The translations under genes and the position numbers were made by a program. Below the pieces are notes generated by a model. That model made no database searches and was not told where the DNA came from. It saw only the letters and a program-made list of their open reading frames with translations. A stretch of 64,000 nt of DNA, taken from positions 5,251,961 to 5,315,960 of the forward strand of contig NZ_CP113975.1 of NCBI RefSeq assembly GCF_026870155.1. Direction: 5' to 3'. This document shows positions 8,762 through 18,084 of this stretch, in pieces; the first letter of the stretch is position 1, and each line of letters begins with the position of its first letter. Source of the stretch: Flavobacterium marginilacus (lineage in GTDB: Bacteria > Bacteroidota > Bacteroidia > Flavobacteriales > Flavobacteriaceae).

Positions 8762-9931
8762 TTAAAACAAACCCTCCAATACTTTATTTTGGATTCCAAT
8801 TTTTGTAAAGTCAAAATTCAGTTTATTCTTCAAAATGGAAGCATAAACACTTCTAAAATCAATTTCATGGCGCAAATCACCATTGTCCAAATTGCTGAGA
8901 TTGGGGTTATTTCCAATAATTTTTCCTTGATTATTACCTCCGATGATAAACATTGGAGCCGCTGTTCCGTGATCAGTTCCCCGTCCGTTGTCTTTTACAC
9001 GGCGTCCAAATTCAGAGAAAACTACGATAGTTACGTTTTGTAACTGCTGTGATTTTTTTAAATCTTTGTAGAAACTAAAAACAGCATCATTAAGTTCAGT
9101 CAATCTGTTTTTGTGAATAGAAAGCTGATTATCATGGGTATCAAAACCGCCAAGGGAAGTATAATACACCTTGGAATTTAAGTTACCTTTTATCAATTTC
9201 GAAATCCATTCGAGGTTTTTTGCCAAGCCTGTTTTTGGATAAACCACATCTGAAGCAGCTGATTTTGCTAATGCTTTCTGAATTTCATCTGAACCTTCTA
9301 TAACAGAGTTTGCCACTTTTCGAACAAAATCCAATTGAGGATTTCCCGATAACTGCCCTTCATTTTCCTGTCTGTTTTTGGTTTTAAACCGTTCGGGATC
9401 TTTTACAGTAATTGAATTCGGTTCATCTCCTTTCAGTGCCAAGTTATCAATAGTGTCAATATTTATTCCTGCTGTAGGCTGATGCTCCCTGCACTGCAGA
9501 TCCAGATAACGCCCAAGCCAGCCGTCATTTAAATATTCTTGATTTGTGGGTGCTGTCTGCCAGATTTCCTGGCTTCTGAAATGAGAACGCACCGGATTTG
9601 CATAACCAACATTTTGGATAACAGATAAATCACCGCTTTGCTGCATGCTCGCAAACCCTTTCAAAGCAGGATGAAAAGCCATTCCTTTTGCAGTATTTAA
9701 AACCTCACCTTTCGAAATAGCAATTGCCGGACGTGAATTATAATACAGCGCATCTTCAAAAGGAATAAAAGTGTTAAGCCCGTCGTTTCCGCCATTTAAC
9801 TGCACAAAAACCACACATTGTTCGCCCAAAACCAAATTAGTCTGTGAGCCAAAAGAATATAAAAAATCAGGTAACAGAAGTGATCCTCCTGTAAATGTTC
9901 CCGTAAGCGCTAAAAATTTTCTTCTGTCCAT
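8762..9931 (-). CDS. DUF1501 family exported protein
   Basis: A 389-residue protein with an N-terminal export signal (MDRRKFLALTGTFTGGSLLL). The RRKF plus hydrophobic stretch suggests the Tat route. The body is the DUF1501 domain, a member of the alkaline-phosphatase/sulfatase-like fold. Visible markers are VFVQLNGGNDGLNTFIP near residue 43, YYTSLGGFDTHDNQ near 255, VVFSEFGRRVKDNGRGTDHG near 305 and MFIIGGNNQGKIIG. It is coded next to a DUF1800 gene (79 bases upstream on the same strand), a pairing seen across Bacteroidota and Planctomycetes. The pair is presumably co-transcribed and acts in the envelope. The biochemical function is not established. Confidence 0.9.
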   Translation of the reverse strand: MDRRKFLALTGTFTGGSLLLPDFLYSFGSQTNLVLGEQCVVFVQLNGGNDGLNTFIPFEDALYYNSRPAIAISKGEVLNTAKGMAFHPALKGFASMQQSGDLSVIQNVGYANPVRSHFRSQEIWQTAPTNQEYLNDGWLGRYLDLQCREHQPTAGINIDTIDNLALKGDEPNSITVKDPERFKTKNRQENEGQLSGNPQLDFVRKVANSVIEGSDEIQKALAKSAASDVVYPKTGLAKNLEWISKLIKGNLNSKVYYTSLGGFDTHDNQLSIHKNRLTELNDAVFSFYKDLKKSQQLQNVTIVVFSEFGRRVKDNGRGTDHGTAAPMFIIGGNNQGKIIGNNPNLSNLDNGDLRHEIDFRSVYASILKNKLNFDFTKIGIQNKVLEGLF

Positions 9932-10010
9932 GATGAATAAGTCTTAAGGTTGAAAAGCCATAAATTCTAAAACCCTCATTAAGTTTAACTTTATGGTCTT
10001 TCTCTAACTA

Positions 10011-11405
10011 TTATATTAATTGAAACTCAGGAGTTTTTACCATAAAATTGAATAACCGCAATACAGCATTGTCCGAACCTTCTGTATTACTGTCAAAATC
10101 ATACTTTAAAATTCTTTCGAAATCCTCCTGATCGGATGCATCGGTTTTAAACAGCAGACGGTTTTCGAGTTCGGCAATGATTACTTTATTGCTTCCGCTT
10201 TTATCCCAATCCAGTTTCACTTTAAACTGCCTATTTGGATTTTGAGCCATCATCTGATTTTCAATATTTTGTTTATTCCCACGAGTTAAGTTTTTACCAT
10301 TACAAAGGAGATCAGCAACATTGCTCCGCTGTAAAAAAACCTGTGAAGTAAGCCAGGAATTACCTCCGTCCCACCCTTTTACATTGGGCTGATTGAACAG
10401 ATCCATTCCTTGATCTCTTAGAAATTTAGCAATTAATCTTTCATTTGGGTTTTCGATATTGAGTTCGTTTGTCAGTTGCAGAATATATTCCAATGGGCTT
10501 TTAATCTTGGAACCAGCATTATTTTTGGCAAATTCTTCAATAAATATCTTGGTTAATAAGGGCTTTATTTCAAAATCCTTTTTTCTCAGATAATCACCAT
10601 AGTAGTGAACCAGTTCTTCTTTTGGATTATCGTAAATGAACCACTGCATTATTTTTCGGGTAATCAGATAAGGTATATTCGGCTGTTCAAAAATAATGTC
10701 AATCATTTCATCGATTTTAAAACTGCCTTTTTTCCCAAAATAAACAAAGCTCTCATTATCTTCAAATTTTGGTCTGTAAACGGCTCCATCATCACCTAGA
10801 CCTAGACCAGCAAGGCCTTTGGCACCGTTTTTTATATCATCTTCCGAGTAATTACCGATTCCGAGTGTGAAAAGCTCCAATAATTCCCTGCTTAAATTTT
10901 CGTTGAGTTTGCCTTTTCGGTTGTCTGTATTATCCAGATAACGCACCATTGCATTGCTTTTAACAATTTCCTTAGTCAGGGTTTTGAAATTTCCAAAAGC
11001 ATTTTTCCTTAAAATCTGATTGTGCTGAAAAAGCCAGTAATTTACTTTCACCTTTGAAAACGCAGCCACATAATGATTATGCCAGAAACAAGTCATTTTT
11101 TCGCGAAGCGGAAATTCTGAAGTGACCATTTTATCAATCCACCAGATTTTCATTTCTTCAAAAGTCTGCCGTTCTAGTTTCTGTTTTTCCTGTTTTTGTT
11201 CCCTTGGGGCATTTTTATACAAATCCCGAAACTGCTGAAATTCAGCTATTGTTTTTGGGCTGTTTTCCAAAAAGGAAGGAATAGAGGAATCTACTGGAGC
11301 CGAAAATGAATTTTCAAGAAAAGAAGCCAGTTCTTTTTTAGAAATTTTCGATGCTTCTTTATCAGTAAAACCCAAACGAAGTGACCAAAGCACATTTTGA
11401 TTCAT
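10011..11405 (-). CDS. DUF1800 family protein
   Basis: A 464-residue protein carrying the DUF1800 (PF08811) domain over nearly its whole length. Family hallmarks are WWIDKMVTSEFPLREKMTCF, FWHNHYVAA near residue 107, LDNTDNRKGKLNENLSRELLELFTLGIGNYSE and VKGWDGGNSWLT. It is the first gene of a two-gene unit with the DUF1501 protein. No clear signal peptide is seen: the protein starts MNQNVLWSLRLGFTDKEASK. The role is unknown. In related genomes the pair is thought to process or organise an exported component. The gap upstream (11406-11724) is AT-rich and non-coding. Confidence 0.9.
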   Translation of the reverse strand: MNQNVLWSLRLGFTDKEASKISKKELASFLENSFSAPVDSSIPSFLENSPKTIAEFQQFRDLYKNAPREQKQEKQKLERQTFEEMKIWWIDKMVTSEFPLREKMTCFWHNHYVAAFSKVKVNYWLFQHNQILRKNAFGNFKTLTKEIVKSNAMVRYLDNTDNRKGKLNENLSRELLELFTLGIGNYSEDDIKNGAKGLAGLGLGDDGAVYRPKFEDNESFVYFGKKGSFKIDEMIDIIFEQPNIPYLITRKIMQWFIYDNPKEELVHYYGDYLRKKDFEIKPLLTKIFIEEFAKNNAGSKIKSPLEYILQLTNELNIENPNERLIAKFLRDQGMDLFNQPNVKGWDGGNSWLTSQVFLQRSNVADLLCNGKNLTRGNKQNIENQMMAQNPNRQFKVKLDWDKSGSNKVIIAELENRLLFKTDASDQEDFERILKYDFDSNTEGSDNAVLRLFNFMVKTPEFQLI

Positions 11406-11724
11406 AATAAAAGTGTTTAGATGAATGCGAAATCGTTTTAGTTTGACCGGTTTTTATGAAAATGGTTTAATTATAATCATAAAAAAATACGTATCGTGTA
11501 ATACAAATGACTTTGAACTGCGCTAGTTACTGGTTATAACGGGAATCTTAGAAATAAATTTTATGATTTAAAAGCACCGCAACCGATACAAAAAATATTC
11601 CTGCTGTTTGAATTTAGTAATCAAAATCGCATATGTACACAATTTTTTATATATTTGAAATTAAGCTTCTGCCTAAACAGCAGGGCAGTCATTTAAAACT
11701 AACATCCAAAAACGAATTAAACAA

Positions 11725-12354
11725 TTGAACACTATTCAATCATTGCCCCCCGATTTAAAATCAGTTATTGGAACAGAAAAAATTGATTTTTCTATTCTTG
11801 CCAAGAGAAAACAGCCCTTAAAAAATTCCTTCGGACTTATCATTTTTGGAACCATCTGGACAGCATTTATCAGCATTTTTGTATTTGCTTTTATAGTCCC
11901 GCTTTTTAAGGGCGAAGAGGTTCATTTTAAAGTAAACGATGAACCGGTAACCGGCAGCTGGGAGAATTTTGACCAAATGCTTGTTCCTACACTGTTGATT
12001 GGAGTTTTTGTTTTAATAGGAATAGGTATTTTAAGCAGCGGTTTTTACTCATTCTTTCAAAAAGGCGGTAATTTTGTGGGCACTCCAAACAGACTGATTC
12101 ATTACCGAAAAGGAACTATAACCACCTATGACTGGGAGCAGTTTTCCGGGAATATGGAAATAAACAGTAAAAAAGAAGACATGTCAATGGAACTACGCAC
12201 AGGGAAAATGGTAAGTGAAAAGAACAAACCCGATAAGTATGTTCCCGATGTCATTTATATTTCGGGAGTTACTGATATTTTAGAAATCGAAAGAATATGC
12301 AGAAACAGAATTAAAGAAAATGATCCTACTCCTGCCGCTGTTTCCTTTTTTTAA
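11725..12354 (+). CDS. Two-helix membrane protein of unknown function
   Basis: A 209-residue protein with hydrophobic segments at about 35-65 (FGLIIFGTIWTAFISIFVFAF) and 85-115 (LIGVFVLIGIGILSSGFYSFF). It ends in a soluble C-terminal half rich in beta pattern (RLIHYRKGTITTYDWEQFSG, VPDVIYISGVTDILEIERIC). The latter resembles PH-like domains of bacterial membrane proteins, but this is only an impression. The only plausible start is TTG 11725; no in-frame ATG occurs before the first helix. It faces the 12464-13309 gene across a bidirectional terminator, and both lie just before the Hsp70 pair, so a shared role is possible but unproven. Confidence 0.6.
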   Translation: MNTIQSLPPDLKSVIGTEKIDFSILAKRKQPLKNSFGLIIFGTIWTAFISIFVFAFIVPLFKGEEVHFKVNDEPVTGSWENFDQMLVPTLLIGVFVLIGIGILSSGFYSFFQKGGNFVGTPNRLIHYRKGTITTYDWEQFSGNMEINSKKEDMSMELRTGKMVSEKNKPDKYVPDVIYISGVTDILEIERICRNRIKENDPTPAAVSFF

Positions 12355-12391
12355 TATTTCAAAGTGATTGATACCGCAGAGTATTGGCATC

Positions 12392-12429
12392 AAAAAAGCC
12401 TAATCAGAATATTTTGATTAGGCTTTTTT
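12392..12429. terminator. Bidirectional terminator between convergent genes
   Basis: A 15-bp perfect stem: AAAAAAGCCTAATCA (12392-12406) pairs with TGATTAGGCTTTTTT (12415-12429). A-run and T-run flanks allow termination from both sides. Confidence 0.95.
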
Positions 12430-12463
12430 GATAATACTATTTTTACTGGAGTAAATTATGGAT

Positions 12464-13309
12464 TTAATGGCTGGAACATCTAGAGCAAAGTACTAGTATC
12501 TTAATAATTGCAATTATTATAAAAATAACTGTCCTCGCAGAGATTCCAGATGAAGATCCTGATGATTCCTGGTTAGCAATATTAGCAAAAACTGTTTCCC
12601 TGTTTCTAAGCAAAACGTCTGTTAGATTTTGATCATAAGCTTTATAACCAGCCATTGAGGATATACATGCCATCAAAAAATCAGACTGCCTGTTCGCATT
12701 ATAGCGCTCAGTGATAATATTCGTCAGACTCCGCACTTTATCATCCATTTCGATAGAACTGAAAAAAGATAATAAATCATAAAAACTTCTGTACTGAATA
12801 TATGAAATATCAGATTGATCTGTATTGACAGACTGAGTCAGCCTCATTAACAGAAAATCAATTTTAACAATTAATTTTTTATTCAGCTGAAAAAGAGCAT
12901 CTTCTGGAAAACAGTCTTTGTATTCAAAAACATCAGCGATAGTATCAAACTTGTTCTGGGATAAATATCCATCATAAAAAAGCACCAGATCATCTATAAG
13001 AAACTGATTGATAAAACCCTGAATTTTTTCAGAATCATATACTCTTTGTGGTGCAGGAAATTGGTGTCTCGAATAGTTTTTTTTAGAAAAAAGATTAAAC
13101 AGAAGACGGTTTGAAACCACAAAATAGAGTTCTTGAGGGAATTCCTTGAATGCCAAAACCAGATTATTGGCCGCATTAGTATCTATGTCAGGATTTATTC
13201 TTTTTTCAACATTAATCTGTTTTTCTATGCGGATTATTTCTTCTGGAGAAAAAGACTGGATATTGCTTTTATCAATCTTTAACTCTTCAAATAACTCAAT
13301 TATATTCAT
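12464..13309 (-). CDS. Hypothetical protein with C-terminal membrane anchor
   Basis: A 281-residue protein that I do not recognise. It is mostly helical and charged, with no signal peptide. Its last 25 residues are a single hydrophobic segment (ARTVIFIIIAIIKILVL) followed by the short tail CSRCSSH with two cysteines. A serine/glycine-rich linker (SSGSSSGIS) precedes this helix. The layout is that of a tail-anchored membrane protein with a cytosolic helical domain. It is transcribed away from the GrpE-like/Hsp70 pair (139 bases between starts) and could share a divergent control region with it. A client or docking protein for that chaperone is a guess. Confidence 0.6.
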   Translation of the reverse strand: MNIIELFEELKIDKSNIQSFSPEEIIRIEKQINVEKRINPDIDTNAANNLVLAFKEFPQELYFVVSNRLLFNLFSKKNYSRHQFPAPQRVYDSEKIQGFINQFLIDDLVLFYDGYLSQNKFDTIADVFEYKDCFPEDALFQLNKKLIVKIDFLLMRLTQSVNTDQSDISYIQYRSFYDLLSFFSSIEMDDKVRSLTNIITERYNANRQSDFLMACISSMAGYKAYDQNLTDVLLRNRETVFANIANQESSGSSSGISARTVIFIIIAIIKILVLCSRCSSH

Positions 13310-13447
13310 ACTTTGTGCTAATTTTCAATCACAAACATAGTCAATTTAAAGCTTTTGCAAAACCTTTGATAAAAAATATTATTAGCAAATAACAACCTAC
13401 AAAATAAATTGTAAATTGCCCATACCTAAAATCCAATTTAAAAATAT

Positions 13448-13735
13448 ATGAATGTAATAATAAACCAGCTGTTTGAAATTGAAAAAAAAGCGTTAGAACA
13501 AAACATTGATGGTTTTGAGCGAAATCTAAAAAGAATTTACCACGAATTGGAAGAAAAAGGATATAAAATAATAAATCCGCTGGGAACAAATTATGACGAA
13601 AGAGACAGTTCTATTGAAGCGAACATACTTAATTCGAATTCAAAAAAAATAACCAAAGTCATCAGACCCACCATTTATAAAACAGAAAACGATACTTTTC
13701 AGCTGGTTCAGAAAGCAGTTGTAATCGTAGAATAA
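13448..13735 (+). CDS. Miniature GrpE-like nucleotide exchange factor
   Basis: A 95-residue protein. The first half is a charged amphipathic helix (FEIEKKALEQNIDGFERNLK). The second half reads like the GrpE beta-wing: PLGTNYDERDSSIEANI, then ITKVIRPTIY and LVQKAVVIVE, compared with the GrpE pattern of a DxR..EA region followed by V..GY......R.A.V.V. The long N-terminal coiled coil of real GrpE (about 190 residues) is missing, so this would be a reduced version. It lies 13 bases before an Hsp70-like gene, almost certainly in one operon, which supports a co-chaperone role. Attribution rests on pattern and context, not on a search. Confidence 0.6.
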   Translation: MNVIINQLFEIEKKALEQNIDGFERNLKRIYHELEEKGYKIINPLGTNYDERDSSIEANILNSNSKKITKVIRPTIYKTENDTFQLVQKAVVIVE

Positions 13736-13748
13736 CAGCAAGCAGTAT

Positions 13749-16235
13749 ATGAAAAATATAAATATCGGAATTGATTTGGGAACAACCAATTCGGGGATTG
13801 CAAAATATGACAACGGTAAAATCAGTATTTACAAAAACCCTGTTGGTTTCAAAGACACCATTCCATCTGTAGTTTCGTTCCGAAAAGGGCGGATTCAGAT
13901 AGGCGAAAAAGCCAGAGAACACAGTGCGACAAATGCTGAAAATGTATTTTCGTCCTTCAAACGGAAAATGGGATCCGACGAAGTTTACTATATCAAAGAC
14001 CTGGATAAAAACTGCAGCCCGATAGAACTGTCATCGATGGTTTTGAACGAGCTGGTTAATTTCGCTCAAGGCGAAAGTTTAAAATCGGCAGTGATTACGA
14101 TTCCGGCTTCGTTCGATACAATTCAGTCCAATGCTACCAAAAAAGCAGGTTACCAAGCAGGTTTTGAAGAAATTGTTCTGCTTCAGGAACCAATTGCCGC
14201 CTGTCTGGCCTACTCCAATTCCTTGAATCTTGAAATTACCGAAGATAAAAAATGGCTGGTTTACGATTTTGGAGGCGGTACTTTTGACATCGCATTAATC
14301 AAAATCAATGAGCGCGAACTTAAGGTATTTGACCATAAAGGCAACAATTTCCTGGGAGGCGTCGATCTGGATACTTTATTTGTCGAGAAAATAATCTGCC
14401 CGAAAATAGAAAAACAGACTCAGGAAAAAAACCTTTGGGAGAAACTGATTTCCAAAGAAAATACAGATTACAACAAGCTGTTTTTTGAGCTTCTTTTCAA
14501 AGCAGAAGAAGCCAAAAAAGAACTTTCGATAAAAGAAACTTCCAGCATAGAAGTTGATTTCGACGAACTTTCCATTTCATTGGATCTGGACATCACCAGA
14601 AAAGAATTTGAAGCAATCATCAAAACCAAATTTGAAGAATCCTTCCATCTGGTTGAAAAATTGATTAAAGATAATCTCTTAACCTTTTCGGACATCGAGC
14701 GCATTATCCTTGTCGGCGGTACAACTTACATTCCGTACATACGCCAGCAATTGCAGGAACGTACCCAAATTCAGGTGGAGACCAGTTTGGATCCGACAAC
14801 AGCAGTAATCATTGGCGCAGCATATTATGCTGGTTCAAAACCTTCGGAATTAATCGAAGAAGAAATTGTAAAAACACCTCAAGCCGAGCAGAACAGCATT
14901 CATGCCGAAACTATATATGAACCACATTCCAAAGATTCAGAAGAACTGATCGTAGTTCTTTTGACAGAATCATTTGACGGTTATTACAGAATTATACGTG
15001 CTGACGGCGGTTTTGACACAGGTCTTTTGAAAGCAAGCAAAAAAATAGCCGAGTTTGTTCCTCTGCTGGAAAAAACATCGAATCAGTTCACGCTGTTTTT
15101 ATACGACAGTCAGCAAAAACAGGTATTCAGCAATGATTCTATCCAGATTACAAATGGACTTTACAGTATTTTAGGCCAGCCGATTCCTAATGACATCTGC
15201 CTTGAGCTGGATGAAGAATCCGGTAAAAGCCACATGGAAATTATCTTTAAGAAAAATGATATTCTGCCTTTAAAGAAAACGATTTATAAAACCTGCTCCA
15301 AAAACATTCTCAAAAACTCAGATCAAAAACTAATTATCAATGTCGTTGAAGGAAATGCGGGAAGCATGGTCGGCAGTAATCAATCCATTGGTTACATCGA
15401 AATATCCGGCAGGGATTTTGACCAGGATTTAGTTAAAGGAATGGATATTGAACTTAATTTCAAAGTTTCGGAATCACGGGATTTAAGCATCGATGTTTAT
15501 ATTAGTGCATTAGATCTGGAAATAAACGAAGTCTTCAATCCGCATCAAAGAATGATTTCCATCGACAAATTATCATCTGAAATCAAAAATGCCTTAGACG
15601 CTGTTACTGAAGAAATAAGAAATGAAGTTCAGAATGAAAATTATGAATATTTGGCCAAATTAAAACGATCTGAAGAATCGCTGAGCATTCTTTACAATGA
15701 GGCATTGGAGAATAAAAATGACGCCATTACTGATAAAAAATATCAAATCGATGAGCTGAAAAAAATCTATATTCAGGAATTTGATGATATTATCAGACAC
15801 AAACATATACTATCTGAACTTGATGAATACAATAAGATAAAAGACAGTCTTTCTTTTTATATCGAAAAAGGCAGTCCGCGCCAAAAAGAAGAGTACGAAA
15901 AGATTATAAAAAACGAAAAGGAAATTCTGCAGTCCAACAATAAATATCTGATCCGCAAAAAAAATAAAGAACTGGAAAGCCTGCTGGAAAATATTTATAA
16001 CAATCAGGATGAAAGCTATATAGACTATTTTTATTATCTGCGTTTTGAAGATCCAAGCGTTTTCAAAGACCGTTCCAAACACAGCAAACTAATGCAGTTA
16101 GGCGAAAAAGCAATTGACAACTCCAACTTAACCGAATTGAAATCAATCTGCCATCAGCTGTATAATTTACTGATTGTTAAGCCCAAAAGAAAAGACGATT
16201 TCAATACATTTGACGGGAATCTTGGGATAAAATAA
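13749..16235 (+). CDS. Atypical Hsp70-family chaperone with inserted domain
   Basis: An 828-residue protein. The nucleotide-binding domain (1-385) has all Hsp70 motifs: IGIDLGTTNSGIAKYD, ITIPASFDTIQSNATKKAG, LVYDFGGGTFDIALI and IILVGGTTYIPYIRQQL. Canonical DnaK is about 640 residues and has a DVLLLDVTPLSLG linker next. Here the linker is replaced by about 85 beta-rich residues (EELIVVLLTESFDGYYRIIR to NGLYSILG). A substrate-binding beta-domain look-alike then follows at about 470-600 (LIINVVEGNAGSMVGSNQSI). The final 220 residues are strongly charged and helical, probably coiled coil. It is paired with a GrpE-like gene 13 bases upstream and ends at a strong inverted repeat. It is unlikely to be the housekeeping DnaK; a specialised chaperone is more likely. 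Confidence 0.8.
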   Translation: MKNINIGIDLGTTNSGIAKYDNGKISIYKNPVGFKDTIPSVVSFRKGRIQIGEKAREHSATNAENVFSSFKRKMGSDEVYYIKDLDKNCSPIELSSMVLNELVNFAQGESLKSAVITIPASFDTIQSNATKKAGYQAGFEEIVLLQEPIAACLAYSNSLNLEITEDKKWLVYDFGGGTFDIALIKINERELKVFDHKGNNFLGGVDLDTLFVEKIICPKIEKQTQEKNLWEKLISKENTDYNKLFFELLFKAEEAKKELSIKETSSIEVDFDELSISLDLDITRKEFEAIIKTKFEESFHLVEKLIKDNLLTFSDIERIILVGGTTYIPYIRQQLQERTQIQVETSLDPTTAVIIGAAYYAGSKPSELIEEEIVKTPQAEQNSIHAETIYEPHSKDSEELIVVLLTESFDGYYRIIRADGGFDTGLLKASKKIAEFVPLLEKTSNQFTLFLYDSQQKQVFSNDSIQITNGLYSILGQPIPNDICLELDEESGKSHMEIIFKKNDILPLKKTIYKTCSKNILKNSDQKLIINVVEGNAGSMVGSNQSIGYIEISGRDFDQDLVKGMDIELNFKVSESRDLSIDVYISALDLEINEVFNPHQRMISIDKLSSEIKNALDAVTEEIRNEVQNENYEYLAKLKRSEESLSILYNEALENKNDAITDKKYQIDELKKIYIQEFDDIIRHKHILSELDEYNKIKDSLSFYIEKGSPRQKEEYEKIIKNEKEILQSNNKYLIRKKNKELESLLENIYNNQDESYIDYFYYLRFEDPSVFKDRSKHSKLMQLGEKAIDNSNLTELKSICHQLYNLLIVKPKRKDDFNTFDGNLGIK

Positions 16236-16249
16236 CAGTATAAATTTAA

Positions 16250-16324
16250 ACCATATAAGTCATTTAAGCACATTTAAGAATCAATTTTATTAGCTTCTTA
16301 CTTGTATTAAATGACTTATATGGT
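16250..16324. terminator. 17-bp perfect inverted repeat after the Hsp70 gene
   Basis: ACCATATAAGTCATTTA (16250-16266) pairs with 16308-16324, and an A-run follows. The stem lies 15 bases after the stop and is long enough to terminate transcription. It resembles other dispersed palindromes in this window, so it may be both repeat and terminator. Confidence 0.7.
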
Positions 16325-16419
16325 AAAAAACATGTAGTTATTTTGTTCTTACTATTTTAAATCACATCAAGATTTCAAATAATCTGTAATTCAAAATCTG
16401 AATTTGTATTCTAAAAAAA

Positions 16420-16776
16420 TTAAGAACTGGGAAGAAATACCTCAGCCGGAAGACTAAAATAATCTTTCAGTTTTTTTGCCATTTTAAGAGTGATTTCACG
16501 TTTGCCTGAAAGCACTGCCGAAACGTGCCCTTTCGTACCTATTAAGGGTTCTAAATCTTTGTTTTTTAAACCCATTTCCTGCATTTTCATTTTAATAACT
16601 TCCAGCGCATCAAGTTCAGGCATTGAAAAATGTTTGTCCTCGAAATCTTTTATCAAAATAAGTAAAACAGCTAGTTCATCATCTTCGGGTGTGCCAGGTT
16701 CAGCATGAAATATTTCCATTGCACGTTTTACAGCAATTTTATGTTCGGCTTCTGTTTTTATGACCTTCCAGTTCAT
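16420..16776 (-). CDS. higA: HigA-type antitoxin with XRE helix-turn-helix
   Basis: A 118-residue protein beginning MNWKVIKTEAEHKIAVKRAM, the usual start of flavobacterial HigA antitoxins. An acidic middle (EPGTPEDDELAVLL) is followed by a C-terminal helix-turn-helix from about residue 60 (VIKMKMQEMGLKNKDLEPLI, then KGHVSAVLSGKREITLKMAKKL). ATG 16776 is chosen over an upstream start because it lies 16 bases after the toxin gene and matches the family start. It should bind both the operator and HigB. With the toxin gene truncated, it may now be an orphan antitoxin, and its promoter, normally upstream of higB, is likely gone or supplied by the IS. Confidence 0.85.
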   Translation of the reverse strand: MNWKVIKTEAEHKIAVKRAMEIFHAEPGTPEDDELAVLLILIKDFEDKHFSMPELDALEVIKMKMQEMGLKNKDLEPLIGTKGHVSAVLSGKREITLKMAKKLKDYFSLPAEVFLPSS

Positions 16777-16792
16777 TTTTTTATTTTTTATT

Positions 16793-17072
16793 TTACAGAT
16801 GTAAATTTTCGTCAAACTCAATGGTTTCAACATCTATTTTATCATATTCTTTATGCATTCCAAACCAAATTGAATAACACGCTTTTCGTCTAAATTTGAA
16901 TGAAACCATTAATCTAAAATCATTTCCTTTGATGTTAAAAACGACTCTTTGATTGTTTACTAAACTTGCATTTCTGTAAACTTCTTTGAGTTCATTAAAA
17001 TTGTCAAAATCTTTTTTAGAAACTTCATTATACCATGTCAATAATTAATTATTTGCAATTGGATATTTTTGA
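16793..17072 (-). pseudogene. higB: HigB-type mRNA interferase toxin, 5' end lost at IS982 and nonsense codon
   Basis: The visible toxin reads TWYNEVSKKDFDNFNELKEV, then VVFNIKGNDFRLMVSFKF and HKEYDKIDVETIEF, the core of the HigB (PF09907) family. Family members are about 95-100 residues; about 20 N-terminal residues are missing. Reading the frame upstream gives Y-P-I-A-N-N, then TAA (17045-17047), then L-L-T-W-Y. Homologous sequence therefore continues to the edge of the IS at 17072/17073 but carries a stop. A TTG at 17041 could still start an 82-residue product. No N-terminal remnant is seen on the other side of the IS. The truncated product is probably non-toxic. Confidence 0.8.
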
Positions 17073-18084
17073 ACCTGAACTCGATTAATAATTTTGGTTG
17101 AAAATTTTGTAGAAAAAGGTAAAATTTAGTATATTTAAATTTCTGACAATTAAATATTTAACTAAACTCTACCTTATGATTTGTTTTGATAAAATTACAG
17201 ATATTTTTTCTATTGTTGATGAATTTTGCAAAGATTTTGATAAAACCACACAGTCTTTTCTGCTAGGAAAACCTTCCAAACGTCCTTCGATTATGTCAAA
17301 ATCAGAAGTAATTACAATTTATTTACTTTTTCATTTGAGTGGTTTTCGCTGTTTCAAGCATTATTACATTTTTTATGTCCAAAAGCATATGCAAAATGAA
17401 TTTCCTAATACAGTTTCTTATAATCGCTTTTTAGAACTAATGCAAAGTGTTCTTTTGCCAATGACAATTTTTGCCAAAACCTGTTGCTTAGGCAATTGCA
17501 CAGGCATTTCGTTTGTAGACTCAACACCAATTAGAGTTTGTAAAAACAAACGAATCAGTAGAAACAAAGTTTTTAAAGGTATTGCCACTACAGGGAAATC
17601 TACAATGGGCTGGTTTCATGGGTTTAAACTCCACATCATCATTAATGACAAAGGAGAATTGTTAAGTTTTGCTGTAACTCAAGCCAACGTAGATGATAGA
17701 GAGCCACTGAAAAATGAGGGCTTTTTGAATGCTATTTTCGGAAAACTATTTGGTGATAAAGGATATATAAGCGAGAAACTCTCTCAATTATTATTTGTTG
17801 ATGGAATCCAATTAATTACAAGTATTCGAAATAATATGAAAAATAGTTTGATGGAAATGAGTGATAAAATTTTACTCCGTAAACGTTCAATAATAGAAAC
17901 GGTTAACGATGAACTTAAAAATATTTGCCAAGTTGAACATTCTAGACATCGTTCATTTACCAACTTTTTGTCAAATCTTATCGCTGGAATAATTGCTTAT
18001 AATTTTCTGCCTAAAAAACCTTCTTTGAAATACGAAACGATTAAAACTAACCAATTGGCTGTATTTTATTAATCGAGTTCAGGT
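17073..18084 (+). mobile_element. IS982-family insertion sequence
   Basis: About 1.01 kb, bounded by inverted repeats. The left end, ACCTGAACTCGATTAATA from 17073, is matched in complement by the right end up to 18084. The arms are at least 18 bp. A possible 5-bp target duplication, TTTGA, flanks it (17068-17072 and 18085-18089). It carries one complete transposase gene. It separates the higB remnant from the dprA side. Confidence 0.85.
17176..18072 (+). CDS. IS982-family transposase
   Basis: A 298-residue DDE transposase. Recognisable IS982 features are FHLSGFRCFKHYYIFYVQKH near residue 55, the first catalytic Asp in ISFVDSTPIRVCKNKRI near 115, GWFHGFKLHIIIND near 155, the second Asp region LFGDKGYISEKL near 195 and the Glu region RKRSIIETVNDELKN near 240. 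The frame is intact and fills the element, ending 12 bases before its right end, so the IS may still be active. The ATG at 17176 follows the left repeat by about 85 bases. Confidence 0.95.
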   Translation: MICFDKITDIFSIVDEFCKDFDKTTQSFLLGKPSKRPSIMSKSEVITIYLLFHLSGFRCFKHYYIFYVQKHMQNEFPNTVSYNRFLELMQSVLLPMTIFAKTCCLGNCTGISFVDSTPIRVCKNKRISRNKVFKGIATTGKSTMGWFHGFKLHIIINDKGELLSFAVTQANVDDREPLKNEGFLNAIFGKLFGDKGYISEKLSQLLFVDGIQLITSIRNNMKNSLMEMSDKILLRKRSIIETVNDELKNICQVEHSRHRSFTNFLSNLIAGIIAYNFLPKKPSLKYETIKTNQLAVFY

